In this document: one piece after another, positions 33,573-44,221 of the stretch
Layout: the number at the start of each line of letters is the position of its first letter
How positions within the stretch are numbered: position 1 is the first letter of the stretch
Source of the DNA: Morinoia aosen
Lineage: Eukaryota; Arthropoda; Malacostraca; Amphipoda; Talitridae
Assembly: GCA_030386875.1 (NCBI GenBank)
Contig: CM059563.1
Span: forward strand, 45,538,102 to 45,602,101
Direction of reading: 5' to 3'
DNA: 64,000 nucleotides
The notes under the pieces: generated by a model
What the model was told of the DNA's origin: nothing
Databases searched by the model: none
What the model saw: the letters and a program-made list of their open reading frames with translations, nothing else
Made by a program: the position numbers and the translations under genes

Positions 33573-34987
33573 ATTTGCAGTTAGGTTTTTTAAATAACTC
33601 TTCCAGGTTAAAATATATATTAGGCCAAGCTTTCGAACTCACAAGTGGAGTTCGTCAACAGGGCTGAAACATTCACAAGAGCTGGACGCATATGGCTACA
33701 CACGTACGTATCTATGATACAGTTTTTTTAACCCTTTCGGTCCTGACGGCTACTCCAGTGCCAAGTTGGCTAGTGCTTCCAGTTTAGGGCATCTAACCTA
33801 GTTTTAAACTAATTTAACTAGTGAGGGAATATTTTGGAGTAATAACAAAATTAGGGAAATTACAAACATTCATTAAACTAGTTTTTAAACAATTCCAGAA
33901 ACCTGCACGCGTAAACTACCATAGGTTACCATAGGCCCCTGTAATTACCATAGGACCCTGTAGCACGCGTAAGTTCATGCTACAGAACCCGAGCAACATA
34001 TTCAATACCCTTTCCATTTAACTTGAGCAAGTTTTTTCTGAACTTTGTTGATTTTTGGTAAATTCGGGCAAAAACGTATAAATAATTTCTTCGTAAATAC
34101 GAAAACTTTATTATCAACATCAAAAATTTCTGTCGCCAAGCATCGAGCTTCAAAGATACAAAAAATTTCAAAATTAAAATAATGAAGAAGGCACTTACTT
34201 AAGCTAAAAGCACCACACTAGGACAATTTCACTGACAATTCAGGGTAATGACAACTTTTTCCCCTGGAAGTTTTTACCCAAACAATTTGAATTATCGTAC
34301 CGAAAGGGTTAAAGTAATTATTATTAAGCGGGCTTCTACTTGGTACTGACATCATTCCAAGCACATACGCTGTCATTTTGGAGGTAATAATTCATCTATT
34401 ATCGGGAAATAACATGGGGGATATCTTGTCTTCTATTAATTGATGCGGAATTTTACCTAGAGTAGCACGCTTCTACGAATTTTCTTGACATTGTTTTCGA
34501 CTCCGTTGCTAAAATATTAAAATTTTCGATATTCATTTAGTGACCAGTTTCTTGCTGGTGTTGGGAAACGTTACTTGTTATTTATCGGAGCTGAATTGAA
34601 CGTGTATGTTCCTCAATGCGTTACTTCGCTGTTCTCCCAGTCTCTCCTATGTATGATGCTGCACATTGCTTGCAGTCAATTTAGTATACAACATTTTTTC
34701 TCTCTTCCTTGGACCTTTTATCTTTCAATTTACAAAGTTGATTTTTCAGACTATGAGTGGATTTACTACAAAGCACAATATCCAATGGTTTGAGAATTTT
34801 TGCCACTCTTTCTGTGACCCCGTTAATATAAGGTACTGAAACAAATTTTCTACCATCGCTTGATGCTGCTGGAGGCATGGCTGGTTTTGTGACTAAAGTT
34901 ACTGATTTTTATATAATTTCAGAGGGGTATCCATTATTTCGTAGTTGTTTCTTTAACAAATTCAATTCTTGGATTTTATCAGTTTCT
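33573..34987 (-). repeat. Left inverted arm of the Penelope-like element
   Basis: This is the reverse complement of 36264-37102, with scattered substitutions. It holds a minus-strand copy of the endonuclease end of the protein: frames at 34681-34878 repeat those at 36373-36570. Comparing the arms gives mostly amino-acid-level single changes (for example Lys/Glu, Ser/Cys, Asn/Lys, Val/Ala, Ile/Met). All six TAA codons of the shared coding part are kept in both. A C-run is five long here (34416-34420) against six in the right arm (36831-36836). The arm is split by a TTAA MITE. Confidence 0.92.
33732..34308. mobile_element. piggyBac-type MITE inserted in the Penelope arm
   Basis: A 577-bp insertion absent from the other arm. 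It is bordered by TTAA on both sides (33728-33731 and 34309-34312), with terminal inverted repeats ccctttcggt / accgaaaggg. TTAA duplication with a C-C-rich terminus is the hallmark of piggyBac-type elements. It has no transposase; the small minus-strand frame at 33980-34171 is not recognisable. Inside is a short tandem 'taccataggcccctgtaatt' / 'accataggaccctgtag' with 'cacgcgtaa' on both sides. Comparison with the right arm shows the pre-insertion target as a T-run followed by 'aaagtaatt'. Confidence 0.9.
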
Positions 34988-34989
34988 GC

Positions 34990-36879
34990 CGAGGACTGAA
35001 TTTTACAACGAAGCACAACAAACAAGATAAAATTTCCTTTCTTGCAAATGTGGAAAGTGCCTTAAAATAAAAAAGAAATCTTCCTGAAGATCAAAAAGAG
35101 CGAATTCGTCAATAAATTGCTTCTTCTATCGCCAGTGTCAAATAAAAACACAATCTACTCCCGGAGGAAAGAAATGCCCTTAGAGCCCTAAAATAAGATA
35201 GCTCAATATCTATAGTTCCGGCAGATAAAGGCCGCACCACGGTTGTGATCGACACCTGTGATTACAAAGAAAAAATTGCGGACCACCTAAATGATGCCAC
35301 TACGTATCAACTGATTGGGAGAAGTGACTAATCTAATAATGTCAACCAAACGGTGCAAAGGAAATTAAACAAAATTTTAAAATCTTTAAAAAATAGCTAA
35401 ATCATGTCAGAGGAATAGCACAGGTACCTTTACGCAAATTCAGCAGTAGTCCCTCTATTTTACGCAACAATAAAAATTCATAAAATAGGTTTCCCAATCA
35501 GACCAATTGTATCATTCATTGATACACCTACATACCGTACAGCCTAATTCCCTTCTAAGCTCCTCACCCCTACTTCGAACAGAGCAGAGTAAAAAATAAA
35601 GCACACCCCAGAAGTAGTAAATATGGTCTCATCTCTGACCATCCCTGCTGATTATTCACTCGTCTCGTTCGACGTTAAAAATTTATTTACAAGCATTCCT
35701 TTAAACTTAGCTATCGAAAGCGTACGAACCTTAATCAGTGAAGATGACACCCTTGTTGAGAGAACATGTCTTAACCCTACTGAAATTTTAAATCTGGTCA
35801 AATGCTGTTTGAAAGCCAGTATTTTTCAATATAATGGATCCCTCTACAGACAAATCAAAGGTGTACCTATGGGATCTCCGGTGTCCGTTGTCGTAGCAGA
35901 GCTTACGATGTAGCTTCTGGAAAGGAAGATCTTTGAAGCCCCTCCCGTCTAGCCCATCTCTTGGAAACGTTTTGTGGATGATTGTTTAACAGCACTACCA
36001 ACGACGTCAATTGAAACCTTCCTAAACCATATAAACTCCTTTGATTAATGCATATAATTTACAGCAGAAGTAGAAAAGGACAACTAAATCCCATTCCTAG
36101 ACGTTTTAATTCACCGTCAACCAAGTGGATAACTGAAATGCACAGTTTACCGTAAACCAACGACAAATGACCGTTACCTGGACTTCGAAAGTTATAACCC
36201 CTTGTAATATGAATTGAGCACGTTCAAAACCTTATAACGAAGAGCGTTCTCGATTTGCACAGAAGAAACTGATAAAATCCAAGAATTGAATTTGTTAAAG
36301 AAACAACTACGAAATAATGGATACCCCTCTAAAATTATATAAAAATCAGCAACTTTAGTCACAAAACCAGCTATGCCTCCAGCAGCGTCGAGCGATGGTA
36401 GAAAATTTGTTTCAGTACCTTATATTAACGGAGTCACAGAAAGAGTGGCAAAAATTCTCAAACCATTGGATATTGTGCTTTGTAGTAAATGCACTCATAG
36501 TCTGAAAAATCAACTTTGTAAATTGAAAGATAAAAGGTCCAAGGAAGAGAGAAAAAATGTTGTATACTAAATTGACTGCAACCAATGTGCAGCATCATAC
36601 ATAGGAGAGACGGGGAGAACAGCGAAGTAACGCATTGAGGAACATACACGTTCAATTCAGCTCCGATAAATAACAAGTAACGTTTCCCAACACCAGCAAG
36701 AAACTGGTCACTAAATGAATATCGAAAATTTTAATATTTTAGTAACGGACTCGAAAACAATATCAAGAAAATTCGTAGAAGCGTGCTACTCTAGGTAAAA
36801 TTCCGCATCAATTAATAGAAGACAAGATATCCCCCCATGTTATTTCCCGATAATAAATAAATTATTACCTCCAAAATGA
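34990..36879 (+). CDS. Penelope-like reverse transcriptase + GIY-YIG endonuclease, readable only if TAA/TAG are sense
   Basis: One uninterrupted frame of 629 codons before the first TGA (36877-36879). In order: 'RGLNFTTKHNKQDKISFLAN' (PLE N-terminal 'GLNF' block, ~34990); 'SISIVPADKGRTTVVIDTCD' (~35200-35260); 'PLFYATIKIHKIGFPIRPIV' (~35452); palm motif A 'LVSFDVKNLFTSIP' with catalytic Asp at 35671-35673; 'IKGVPMGSPVSVVVAELTM' (~35854); motif C 'FVDDC' (Asp-Asp at 35977-35982); 'IPFLDVLIHR' and 'VYRKPTTNDRYLD'; then the endonuclease 'DCNQCAASYIGETGR' (~36574), 'QETGH' and 'KFVEACYSR'. The frame crosses 23 codons TAA (20) or TAG (3), no TGA and no indel; 18 Gln codons are CAA/CAG. The N-terminus is cut at the inverted-arm junction. 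The C-terminal end depends on a C-run (6 here, 5 in the other arm). With the standard code this would be a pseudogene. Confidence 0.85.
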
Positions 36880-37102
36880 CAGCGTATGTGCTTGGAATGA
36901 TGTCAGTACCAAGTAGAAGCCCGCTTAATAATAATTACTTTGAAAAAACTGTATCGTAGATACGTACGTGTGTAGCCATATGCGTCCAGCTCTTGTGAAT
37001 GTTTCAGCCCTGATGACGAACTCCACTTGTGAGTTCGAAAGCTTGGCATAATATATATTTTAATCTGGAAGAGTTATTTAAAAAAAAAACCTAACTGCAA
37101 AT
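36264..37102 (+). repeat. Right arm of the Penelope-like element
   Basis: 3' end of the element: endonuclease coding part, then about 220 bp of 3' untranslated DNA with 'tccacttgtgagttcgaaag' and 'gccatatgcgtccagctctt', ending in an A-run and 'cctaactgcaaat'. Nearly identical in inverted orientation to the left arm. Confidence 0.92.
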
Positions 37103-37427
37103 TTTAAGTTTGTTTCAACGATGCGCTTCTCATTAAAATACAAGCCTCTCTACTGTGGTATACGCTTATAGTTGTGTGCAGTGCACATCGTCGGACGTTG
37201 GCATGATGTCTCGAAATTTTTACGTCAGGATAGAAGCATCGATTCAGAGCATCGGGATTGAAGCTTTCGTACTGTGATTCTGCTCGCTCACCAATCTCAA
37301 TCTGCAGTGCTCATTCATGTTGAAAAATGCAACATTTCCATATCTGCTCCCGATTGCAAAATTTTAGATTCATCTTCAATTCTGAACGATCTCAGGACTT
37401 CAAAGTTTGTAAGCATTTTCAAGTGAA

Positions 37428-37783
37428 GATTAGATTATTAGTTAGTTTAAGCCTCTCTATCCGCAACAAAGGCGATCCAAAGAGAGGAAAGAAGAAGGCA
37501 CCATTTAGTATGGAGTTAAGGGAACGTGGAATCTATGCAGAAAGGGCACAGAAACAGTAAGATGAGAAAGAAGTTCATGAAACAAGATCAAAGTTGAAGA
37601 AGAAAGTAGGAGGTGCTGAAAAACAGGACAGCAGTGAACCGAAAAAAGTTGGTCCGTAACCAAATAAAATCCTATTCTATTTCAACAAAAATAAAGCCTA
37701 CCTAACCTTTAGCTCAGGCCCTTACTTAGTCCCCCTGGGAGCGCTAATTCCCATAGATACAATAGTGGTATCCCCCTGAGGGG
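37428..37783 (-). mobile_element. SINE-like element, copy 8, full length with 13-bp target duplication
   Basis: The 13-bp sequence attttcaagtgaa flanks the copy at 37415-37427 and 37784-37796. The 356-bp element has a 'gattagattattagttag' tail at the left and the 'gtatccccctgagggg' terminus at the right. It is one of the least decayed copies and useful as a reference. No recognisable RNA polymerase III A/B boxes could be assigned on the minus strand, so 'SINE-like' is based on size, truncation pattern and target duplications. Confidence 0.93.
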
Positions 37784-38114
37784 ATTTTCAAGTGAAAACC
37801 AAACAAACAGACAGCTTATATATCTGGCTAATAGGTAATGGATATTTAAAATGTATTTCAATTACAGTTGCTCAATTTCATTTTCATCGCATTTTTCATG
37901 GTATTTAATTTTTAATGTCTTCTTTTCACCGACGTTTTATTTTTTATTTCAGAAATGTAATGATCTTTCACTGAACTGGTATTAGCTCTGGCCTTTGAAA
38001 CGTTATCTACCAAATATGACTAATTTACTACGACTTTTATTCGTTTTGAAGTTTTTAATCAATATGCGTTTCAAACAATCCACTAACTCATTCAGATGGT
38101 GTATTTCATAGTAT

Positions 38115-38336
38115 CATTTTGACTGCGGGTAAAACTAAAGTTAAATATTCAACTCAAATTTAAATTCAATTATGGTGAGAAATGTTGAAAATAACAAACG
38201 CTAACTGGATTTTGCTTTCTTTTAGTTTTGATTAAGTATTATTTTATAGAAATTGAGTTGGTGACTGGTGGTCGGTCAGCAGCATAGTGAAAATTCCTGC
38301 CTTCCACCACCGGTAGCTCACGTCGCAGTCGAAGTA
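38115..38336 (+). mobile_element. TTAA-type MITE (family M-B), diverged full-length copy
   Basis: 222 bp with decayed inverted ends 'cattttgactgcggg' / 'gtcgcagtcgaagta'. The right flank ctaa is a decayed TTAA. Internal landmarks are shared with 53786-54006: 'gttttgattaagtatt', 'actggtggtcggtcagcagc', 'ccaccaccggtagctcacgt'. Confidence 0.82.
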
Positions 38337-38488
38337 CTAAACCTCTAACATGTATTCGACACAGTTCTCCCTGCGGCCAGAATATTTTAGAGTACTCATC
38401 ATTTTATGAATTTAATGTCACTGAAATGTCTACTCATTCCTTGAATTGCTAAACTGTTTTATTTATAAGTAATTTCACAACGCCTTAC

Positions 38489-38668
38489 CTGGTTTGAACA
38501 GCCCATCGCTTCCTTTGGCTATCGTAAAACATCGCACATTCATTCCAGATATCATCAAAGTCCTTTTGACCTGCCCTGCATACGCTTGAACAACATCTGA
38601 GTTCTCCAAAACATCACCGAAATGAGAAATTGCATAAAACTCTCGGCAGAAAGGCGAGAACTGGATTT
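38489..38668 (-). CDS. Candidate host exon, product unknown
   Basis: Read on the minus strand, a 180-bp open block lies between a pyrimidine-rich 'cctcctctcag' that looks like a splice acceptor (exon start 38668) and a consensus donor, cag/gtaag (exon end 38489). The encoded peptide includes 'IQFSPFCREFYAISHFGDVL', 'ENSDVVQAYAGQVKRTLMIS' and 'GMNVRCFTIAKGSDGLFKPG'. It has mixed amino-acid use and no repeat character, unlike most frames in this window. I do not recognise the family. No matching neighbouring exons were found, so it may be one exon of a gene with long introns, an exonised or degraded gene, or chance. Confidence 0.35.
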
Positions 38669-40339
38669 CTGAGAGGAGGCATCTTTTCAACTTATTTATT
38701 GCGCCGTAAAAAGCGTTCGTTCCGCGAGCAGAGAGTCATGCCGGGTCATATTATTTATAGAATCATGAACCACACGCCCCAGTGGTCCGTGAGTGGCGCT
38801 AAATCCTTTCCTCGGCCCTGCAATTCTCCCAGAAAGAGACGCTAGGGGGAACATACACAGCCCCTGAGGAACTCTTCTGTGTGACATCTCTCCATCGCGT
38901 CATGAGGGATGGTCGCCAATGCTTCGAGAATTAAGCGAAAAATTACTTTCGTCCTTCATTTTGGATGCAGCGCTGAAGATAAGTTGCAATCACGAAGGGA
39001 GGAGTGTTTTTTGTTTCATACGAATTGTGTCTCTCTGGAATATGGACGCACGTAGTGCAGTAGTTCAATTTCCTTGTGTAATGCCACTTTGTCTCACCCT
39101 ATTCCGAGGTTATTTCTTCTCGAATTTGCCAAGTGACTTCAAGATTATTTTGACTGAGTCGGGTTGTGCAGAAAGGAGTTTCAGTTTTTATCTGATGTTA
39201 CTGTGTAACAACATTAATTTCTACACTCACGGGTAGCAAGACTTTTTAGCACACTGCAGATGTACGTTGTGCAATGAAAACCGATTTAAAGAATTTAGTC
39301 TTAAGCTTATCGGCAAACCTCTTACAGGCCAGACGTCTGAATTGGGAATGCACTCCGAATTACAGACTAGAGATGGCTTTAGTGGGAAATTAAATCATTC
39401 GAAAGTATAACTCAATATGCTAGACGGTAAACATTGATAAAATTTTGGGAATGGTGTCTCGTTATTGTCCTTCCAAATTTTAGGCGCTTATTCTCCGACT
39501 ATTTATCTTAGTAGAATTTTGTGGTCCTTGTGCAAGATTTTTACTTTGATTCGATTCACGAATGAAAAAAATTCATTAGGACATATTTTTATGCGGTCAA
39601 TTAGGGGATCTACCTCAGGAGTGTAACAGTCAAAAAACGCGTCATTACTATGGCTCCCCATGGTCTTTGTTCGTTCATGGGGAACATGACATCATCATTA
39701 GTACCTGACCACCATACGATATTGTACAAAACTTTGCAATAATTTTCTCTGGAAATTTCTACTCGAATACCTACAAGGTTCGAACCAATAATCCATTAGA
39801 ATGTTTCAATTTGGGAAACATGACGACGACCGCCAACGGCGTTATGAATTCACGTTTGACACTGACGTAGTTTTGTAAGCACAGGAAACGATTGTACATT
39901 GAAGCCCGAGCAGGGCAGGTACACGAGGGTACTTTTTAATCCCACGTGGCAGCTGATGCTGGGGGCAGAGACTCATTGACACGTTCAGCTCGTAGATGAT
40001 GCAGATAAATGCTGGCAGGCTTGGCACAACACGCAGCAGCTTATGCATGAAGCCGATATTTCTTGTTTTTAACCAACAAGATCATCGTGCAGAATATTTT
40101 TAGCGTTTGTAGCACACGTGGTAGCTGATGCTCTGAACATTTTTAACAATTGAAACAATTAAATCACTGGAGGAAGTGCCTGCAAATCAAAACAATGACT
40201 GCAAGGAGACGTAAGGGTTCCCTCGGGAATACTTCCATCGAGTCACGTGCATAAAAAGCTTTGAGATCAATGCTGTCCTGTCATGAGGTGTGGTTGGTAT
40301 TGTGCGTCTGAAATAAGACTGTTAATCGCTGATAGAATT
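38669..40339. other. No gene recognised
   Basis: Mixed composition, with a GC-richer patch at 38.69-38.88 kb. Several frames of 60-105 codons, none identifiable. Confidence 0.42.
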
Positions 40340-40415
40340 TATCTGATTGATTAGAAGTTACGTAGTTTCAGCCTCCCTTGCCACAATGAAGGTGTTCATA
40401 GAAAAGAAGAACTTA
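40340..40415 (-). mobile_element. SINE-like element, copy 9 (3' fragment)
   Basis: 'gattgattagaagttacgta' tail followed by 'gtttcagcctcccttgccac' and 'aatgaaggtgttcata'. It matches only the 3' end of the family, i.e. a strong 5' truncation. Confidence 0.65.
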
Positions 40416-41074
40416 ATACGTTCCCAGCGTTTCCTCAGCCGTTGACGGTTCGTTTGGTTAAGTTGTTAGTAGCAGAATAGGAAAATCGACTTTCCTGTTT
40501 GAATAAATTTCAATTCTTCCTAAATGAATATGAAAAATAAGGTTGCACGATAACATTTCACCTCGTATGATAACATTTATATTTTTTAAATATTGCGAAA
40601 CAGATAAAATGTTATGCATATATACCGGCACGTAAATGTGCAATTTACCTGTTAGTGCACATTGTAGTGTCGTTGTTATCAGCACGACTTGAGGTTTATT
40701 TAGCGGTAGCTGTAACTACAGTTACTGAAGCCTTGAACTTCAAGGAGGAGGAGAAGGAAACTCTCAGCAACGTTCCTAAACTTGTACTGACTTATCGGTA
40801 AACAGACTTTCCTTAAAAGTAGCAGAGCCCGGAAGTTAAACAAAGCCCATCCAGTGCTTGTAAATGCAATGCGCGCCAAGGCAATTCCGTCGGCCTCTTC
40901 ACCGGTGGCCCCATTAAGACATGCGAACCCAACGCGATCGATAAGGCAAAGCGCAATAAAGATCTTCCGGGGGACCCACAAACCTCAGCGTCCGGAACTC
41001 CCACTCACAAAACCAGCGTCACACCACAACGATGCACACTTCAATATATAACACACATGTGGCCCAATACTCGG
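40416..41074. other. No gene recognised
   Basis: A CpG-richer patch at about 40.85-41.03 kb holds overlapping frames on both strands without recognisable domains. Confidence 0.4.
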
Positions 41075-41366
41075 GGAAAGTGTTAAGTACTATTTAGTAT
41101 GGTGTCAAGGGAACGCGGAATCTATGTGCATGTTGTGTCCCTGCTCAGGATCTCATGCGCTTAGAAACATTAAGTTGAGAAGGAAAGTTATGAAACAAAT
41201 TGAAAGTTGAAAAAAGTCAGAGGAGCTGAAAAACAGGACAGCAGTGAACCTAGAAAATAGTCCGTAACACAAACAAAAACATTCTATTTCAACAAAAAGA
41301 GCGCTATAACTCTCAGCCTGGGACCTCATGTTTCCTTCCTGGGAATGCAAAATCCCATAGATATTA
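41075..41366 (-). mobile_element. SINE-like element, copy 10 (degraded)
   Basis: It contains 'tttagtatggtgtcaaggga', 'cgcggaatctatgtgcatgt', 'gaggagctgaaaaacaggac', 'agcagtgaacctagaaaata' and 'tgcaaaatcccatagatatt'. The tail end at the left is not recognisable. Confidence 0.72.
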
Positions 41367-43211
41367 TTCATTTATTATTTAACATTAATCTGCATTTAGA
41401 TATTATTCAACATTAATTTTATATTCAAAAAAATCGATAGTGTAATAAATGAACCTTACACAGAACTAGGCGCATGTGCCACGCTAGGTTGAAAAACACA
41501 GCTTCATCCACATTGATCGACATTAATGCAAAGCGACAAGGCTTAAATGCGCTAACGTGTTAACTCATCAATAAATTTTTTTCCAGTTTTATAAGCGAGT
41601 ACTCGTTCCATAATTTTAAAAGGAGAGATTTTTAACCCTCTCAAGAACAATAATTTATTATGAGGTAATTTACAAGGAAGAATTAATCATTTAATTTCAC
41701 AAATAGCAAGAAGAATTGCATGAACTTCGCTCCGAGTTAAGAAGTGAACACAGTTCTAGCTAGTGGTATTGCAGTTCAAAAACGCGCACACAGAGTCGCC
41801 TCCAAGCCTTATTTTGGCGCATATCTCGGCTGTGAATTAAAAATTCATAAAATTTCGCTGGTGACAGAGAATCCCAACTTCAAAAGAAGCTCGTTAACTC
41901 TGAAGTTTCTTATTATTTTTGCGATACTTTCGTACGGTCACCTTGTTTTCCGGGGGAAAATGTTCTGCTGTTCATGCCAAAAAAATTTGAGATTTTTTGA
42001 GCTTTAATGAGCTTTTGCAAGAGTAGTTCTTAATGTGCCCACTAACTAAGAAATGCCTATTCACGAAACATATATCTATGTTGTATTGATTTGAAAGAAT
42101 ATATGAAATATTTTGAACGCTGTATCAAAATATGAAATATTCAAATTACAGTATATATTAAGGGAGAATGTGGAACAAACAAGAGGTAGGGAGATGTTTC
42201 AGCAGCAGATAGTAGTTTTTTACCGTTTGCTGTTCACACCTCACTAGCGGACAACACTGTTTACACAGCTTCGCTGTTGTATTTGTCGCATGTGTCACGA
42301 ACATGCAGTAGTTCGGAGACCTAATTATCTCCTAGGTAAACGTTACTAGGTTTATTAATTCACTTTTATGTAATTACAAAAAGAGTATTTACACGCGTCC
42401 CCAAGAACCTTTCCCTGTAGCAGTTCTTTTTTAATGTAATATTCCTAAATTTATAAGCACTTGGGAATCATTTCTATCATTCTACAATAGTAGGATGGGT
42501 GACAAATAGTCGGCATTATGAAGGTTCATGGGCCGAATAATAGGCTGATCAGCTGATTAACTTTCTGAGCCTAGCAATATTAAAAGAGTTGATATCACGA
42601 CAGAAAATGCGTTGGTTAACGCATTCTAAAAGGTAACGAAACAAGTCGCGAATAAATAAAAATGTGGTGCATAAATAAAAGGATTTCAGCCGAAATACTC
42701 GTTACGGAGTAATTTTGATGTCTTGAGCAACGCGTTTTCGGAAATCTTGAATAACGTTAAAATACAACAAAGTTTCGTTGGCGGCCTGAAAAAATGTCTT
42801 CGAAGGACGCGCGGTAACTTTATAGATTCTTTGTAGAAGCTGTTGCTCGGTCATTTTGATTTTGAGACGTATAGCATTTTTTCACGCTCTCAGAAATAAA
42901 AACCTCCCACAGGACGACACAAAACTGTAGATTATGTGGTTATTAAAAGGAAAATAGATGGTGGTCGTCACACAAATGTCTGCCACCGAAGATATTATTT
43001 AATTGATAGTGGGTGATGATCACAAGGAAGAACTTCTTTTCTATAATGGAAAATAATTTTTTTAGAGGGATTTCCGAAAATTATTTGCAGGGAAATTGTA
43101 GCTATTTCATGCTAAAATATTATTGCCATGGTAAAATTTGTGTTGCCAACTCAGGAGCACAAGCGTTAAATTCAAGGTTCGAAAGTTAATTAACAAGAAG
43201 CAATTGTCAGA
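41367..43211. other. No gene recognised; one small clean frame at 42.7 kb
   Basis: AT-rich DNA. On the minus strand, from about 42863 to 42708, a 51-codon frame 'MTEQQLLQRIYKVTARPSK...' reads without odd composition and ends in TAA. Its helical pattern faintly resembles the C-terminal tail of some mariner/Tc transposases. Too short to call. Confidence 0.4.
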
Positions 43212-43440
43212 ACTAAAAAATATTACGAGAAAATTAAATAGAGGAAATATTCTCAGCTGAAAGACAATAAATGATTATTAACTAAAGAGAAATGTTCTCA
43301 GCTGAAATATATTGCATGATTATCAACTGGGAGAAAATTCTGCAGCTGGAACATTGCAGGACAATGAACTAGAATGAATTTCTGCTACTAGATGACAGTA
43401 CAGGACTATTAACTAGGGTAAATTTTCAATACACTCGGCT
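43212..43440. repeat. Degenerate ~56-60-bp tandem repeat
   Basis: Four or so units: 'gaggaaatattctcagctga', 'aagagaaatgttctcagctg', 'tgggagaaaattctgcagct' and 'actagaatgaatttctgcta', each followed by 'attgcaggacaatgaacta'-like sequence. It shares 'attaactaaagagaaatgtt' with the array at 3.7 kb. Confidence 0.7.
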
Positions 43441-44221
43441 AGGAGGGAAACTCATTATACCTCGAAGATCCATGTTAATGTAAAAAAAAATTATATTTTA
43501 TATGCCACGTTTTAACCTTTTTTTTAGTCGCTCCGAATTTTTAATTTCGAGGTACAATTACTCTCCCTTTCAACTTCTACTGCATTTTAAAATCTTTCAA
43601 TCTTGGTGTATCAATGCCCTGAGTGCGGGGACAAACCTTGAGCGCGGATCTCCATCTCCCTTAATTTTTTACTAAATGGTGTTTTTCTCAGTTGGAAACA
43701 CTTCCTTTGCTGTAAGACAAGCTTAAACTAACTTGTCCAATTTAGTCTAATTTCCTGTACAGATTTCAGTTCTGGCTGATAATTTCACCTGATCGTACGT
43801 ACAATTTGGAGCGGTGTTAGGAATTGTACAGGTTTTTTCCAAGTCACAAATGTATTGAAGAAATTTATAAAAATTTGCTGAATACTGGTCAATGAGCTTG
43901 CGTTTATAGCTTTTTTTTTGGTATCCGAGATCCACTTATTCATTTTCACATGAAAGTAACTAAGAACCTTAGTAAATTGCATTTTGTTTGAAACAAGAAA
44001 GCCTCAGTATAAGATTCCCTTTCATACGATTTGTTTGGAATGTTAGGGTTGTATATTGCTCTCGGTATATGTATGTTTTGAATCAAAATGAAGAAGATTA
44101 ATGAGAACGAAAGTTTTGAGACGTGATAAAAACGACATCGTACTTCTTATTCAAATTTTAAACACCGCTTGCAGAGGCACGTGTGCAAAGAAGTGAAAAA
44201 ACGCTACAGACGCAGGCAAAA
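43441..44221. other. No gene recognised
   Basis: AT-rich DNA with short uninformative frames on the minus strand. Confidence 0.4.

Larger units (their letters stand above)
33541..37099 (+). mobile_element. Penelope-like element with inverted arms
   Basis: Layout: left arm (inverted copy of the 3' end), truncated coding region, right arm with endonuclease and 3' end. The left arm runs from about 33573 to 34987, interrupted by a 577-bp MITE. The right arm is 36264-37102. Once the MITE is subtracted, both arms are about 830 bp and nearly identical. This inverted arrangement, in which a truncated element abuts an inverted partial copy, is well known for PLEs. A candidate 12-bp target duplication, aattttaagttt, occurs at 33529-33540 and 37100-37111; if correct, the left end extends about 30 bp past the inverted match. 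The coding region is described separately. Confidence 0.9.

Noticed and set aside
34575-34878. Separate genes in the left Penelope arm
   Set aside because: They are the reverse-complement duplicate of the endonuclease part at 36373-36676, not independent genes.
34990-36879. Ordinary pseudogene explanation for the Penelope frame
   Set aside because: Not excluded, but 23 nonsense codons with no TGA and no frameshift over 1.9 kb, with CGA codons retained, fit simple decay poorly; kept as the main alternative in the finding.
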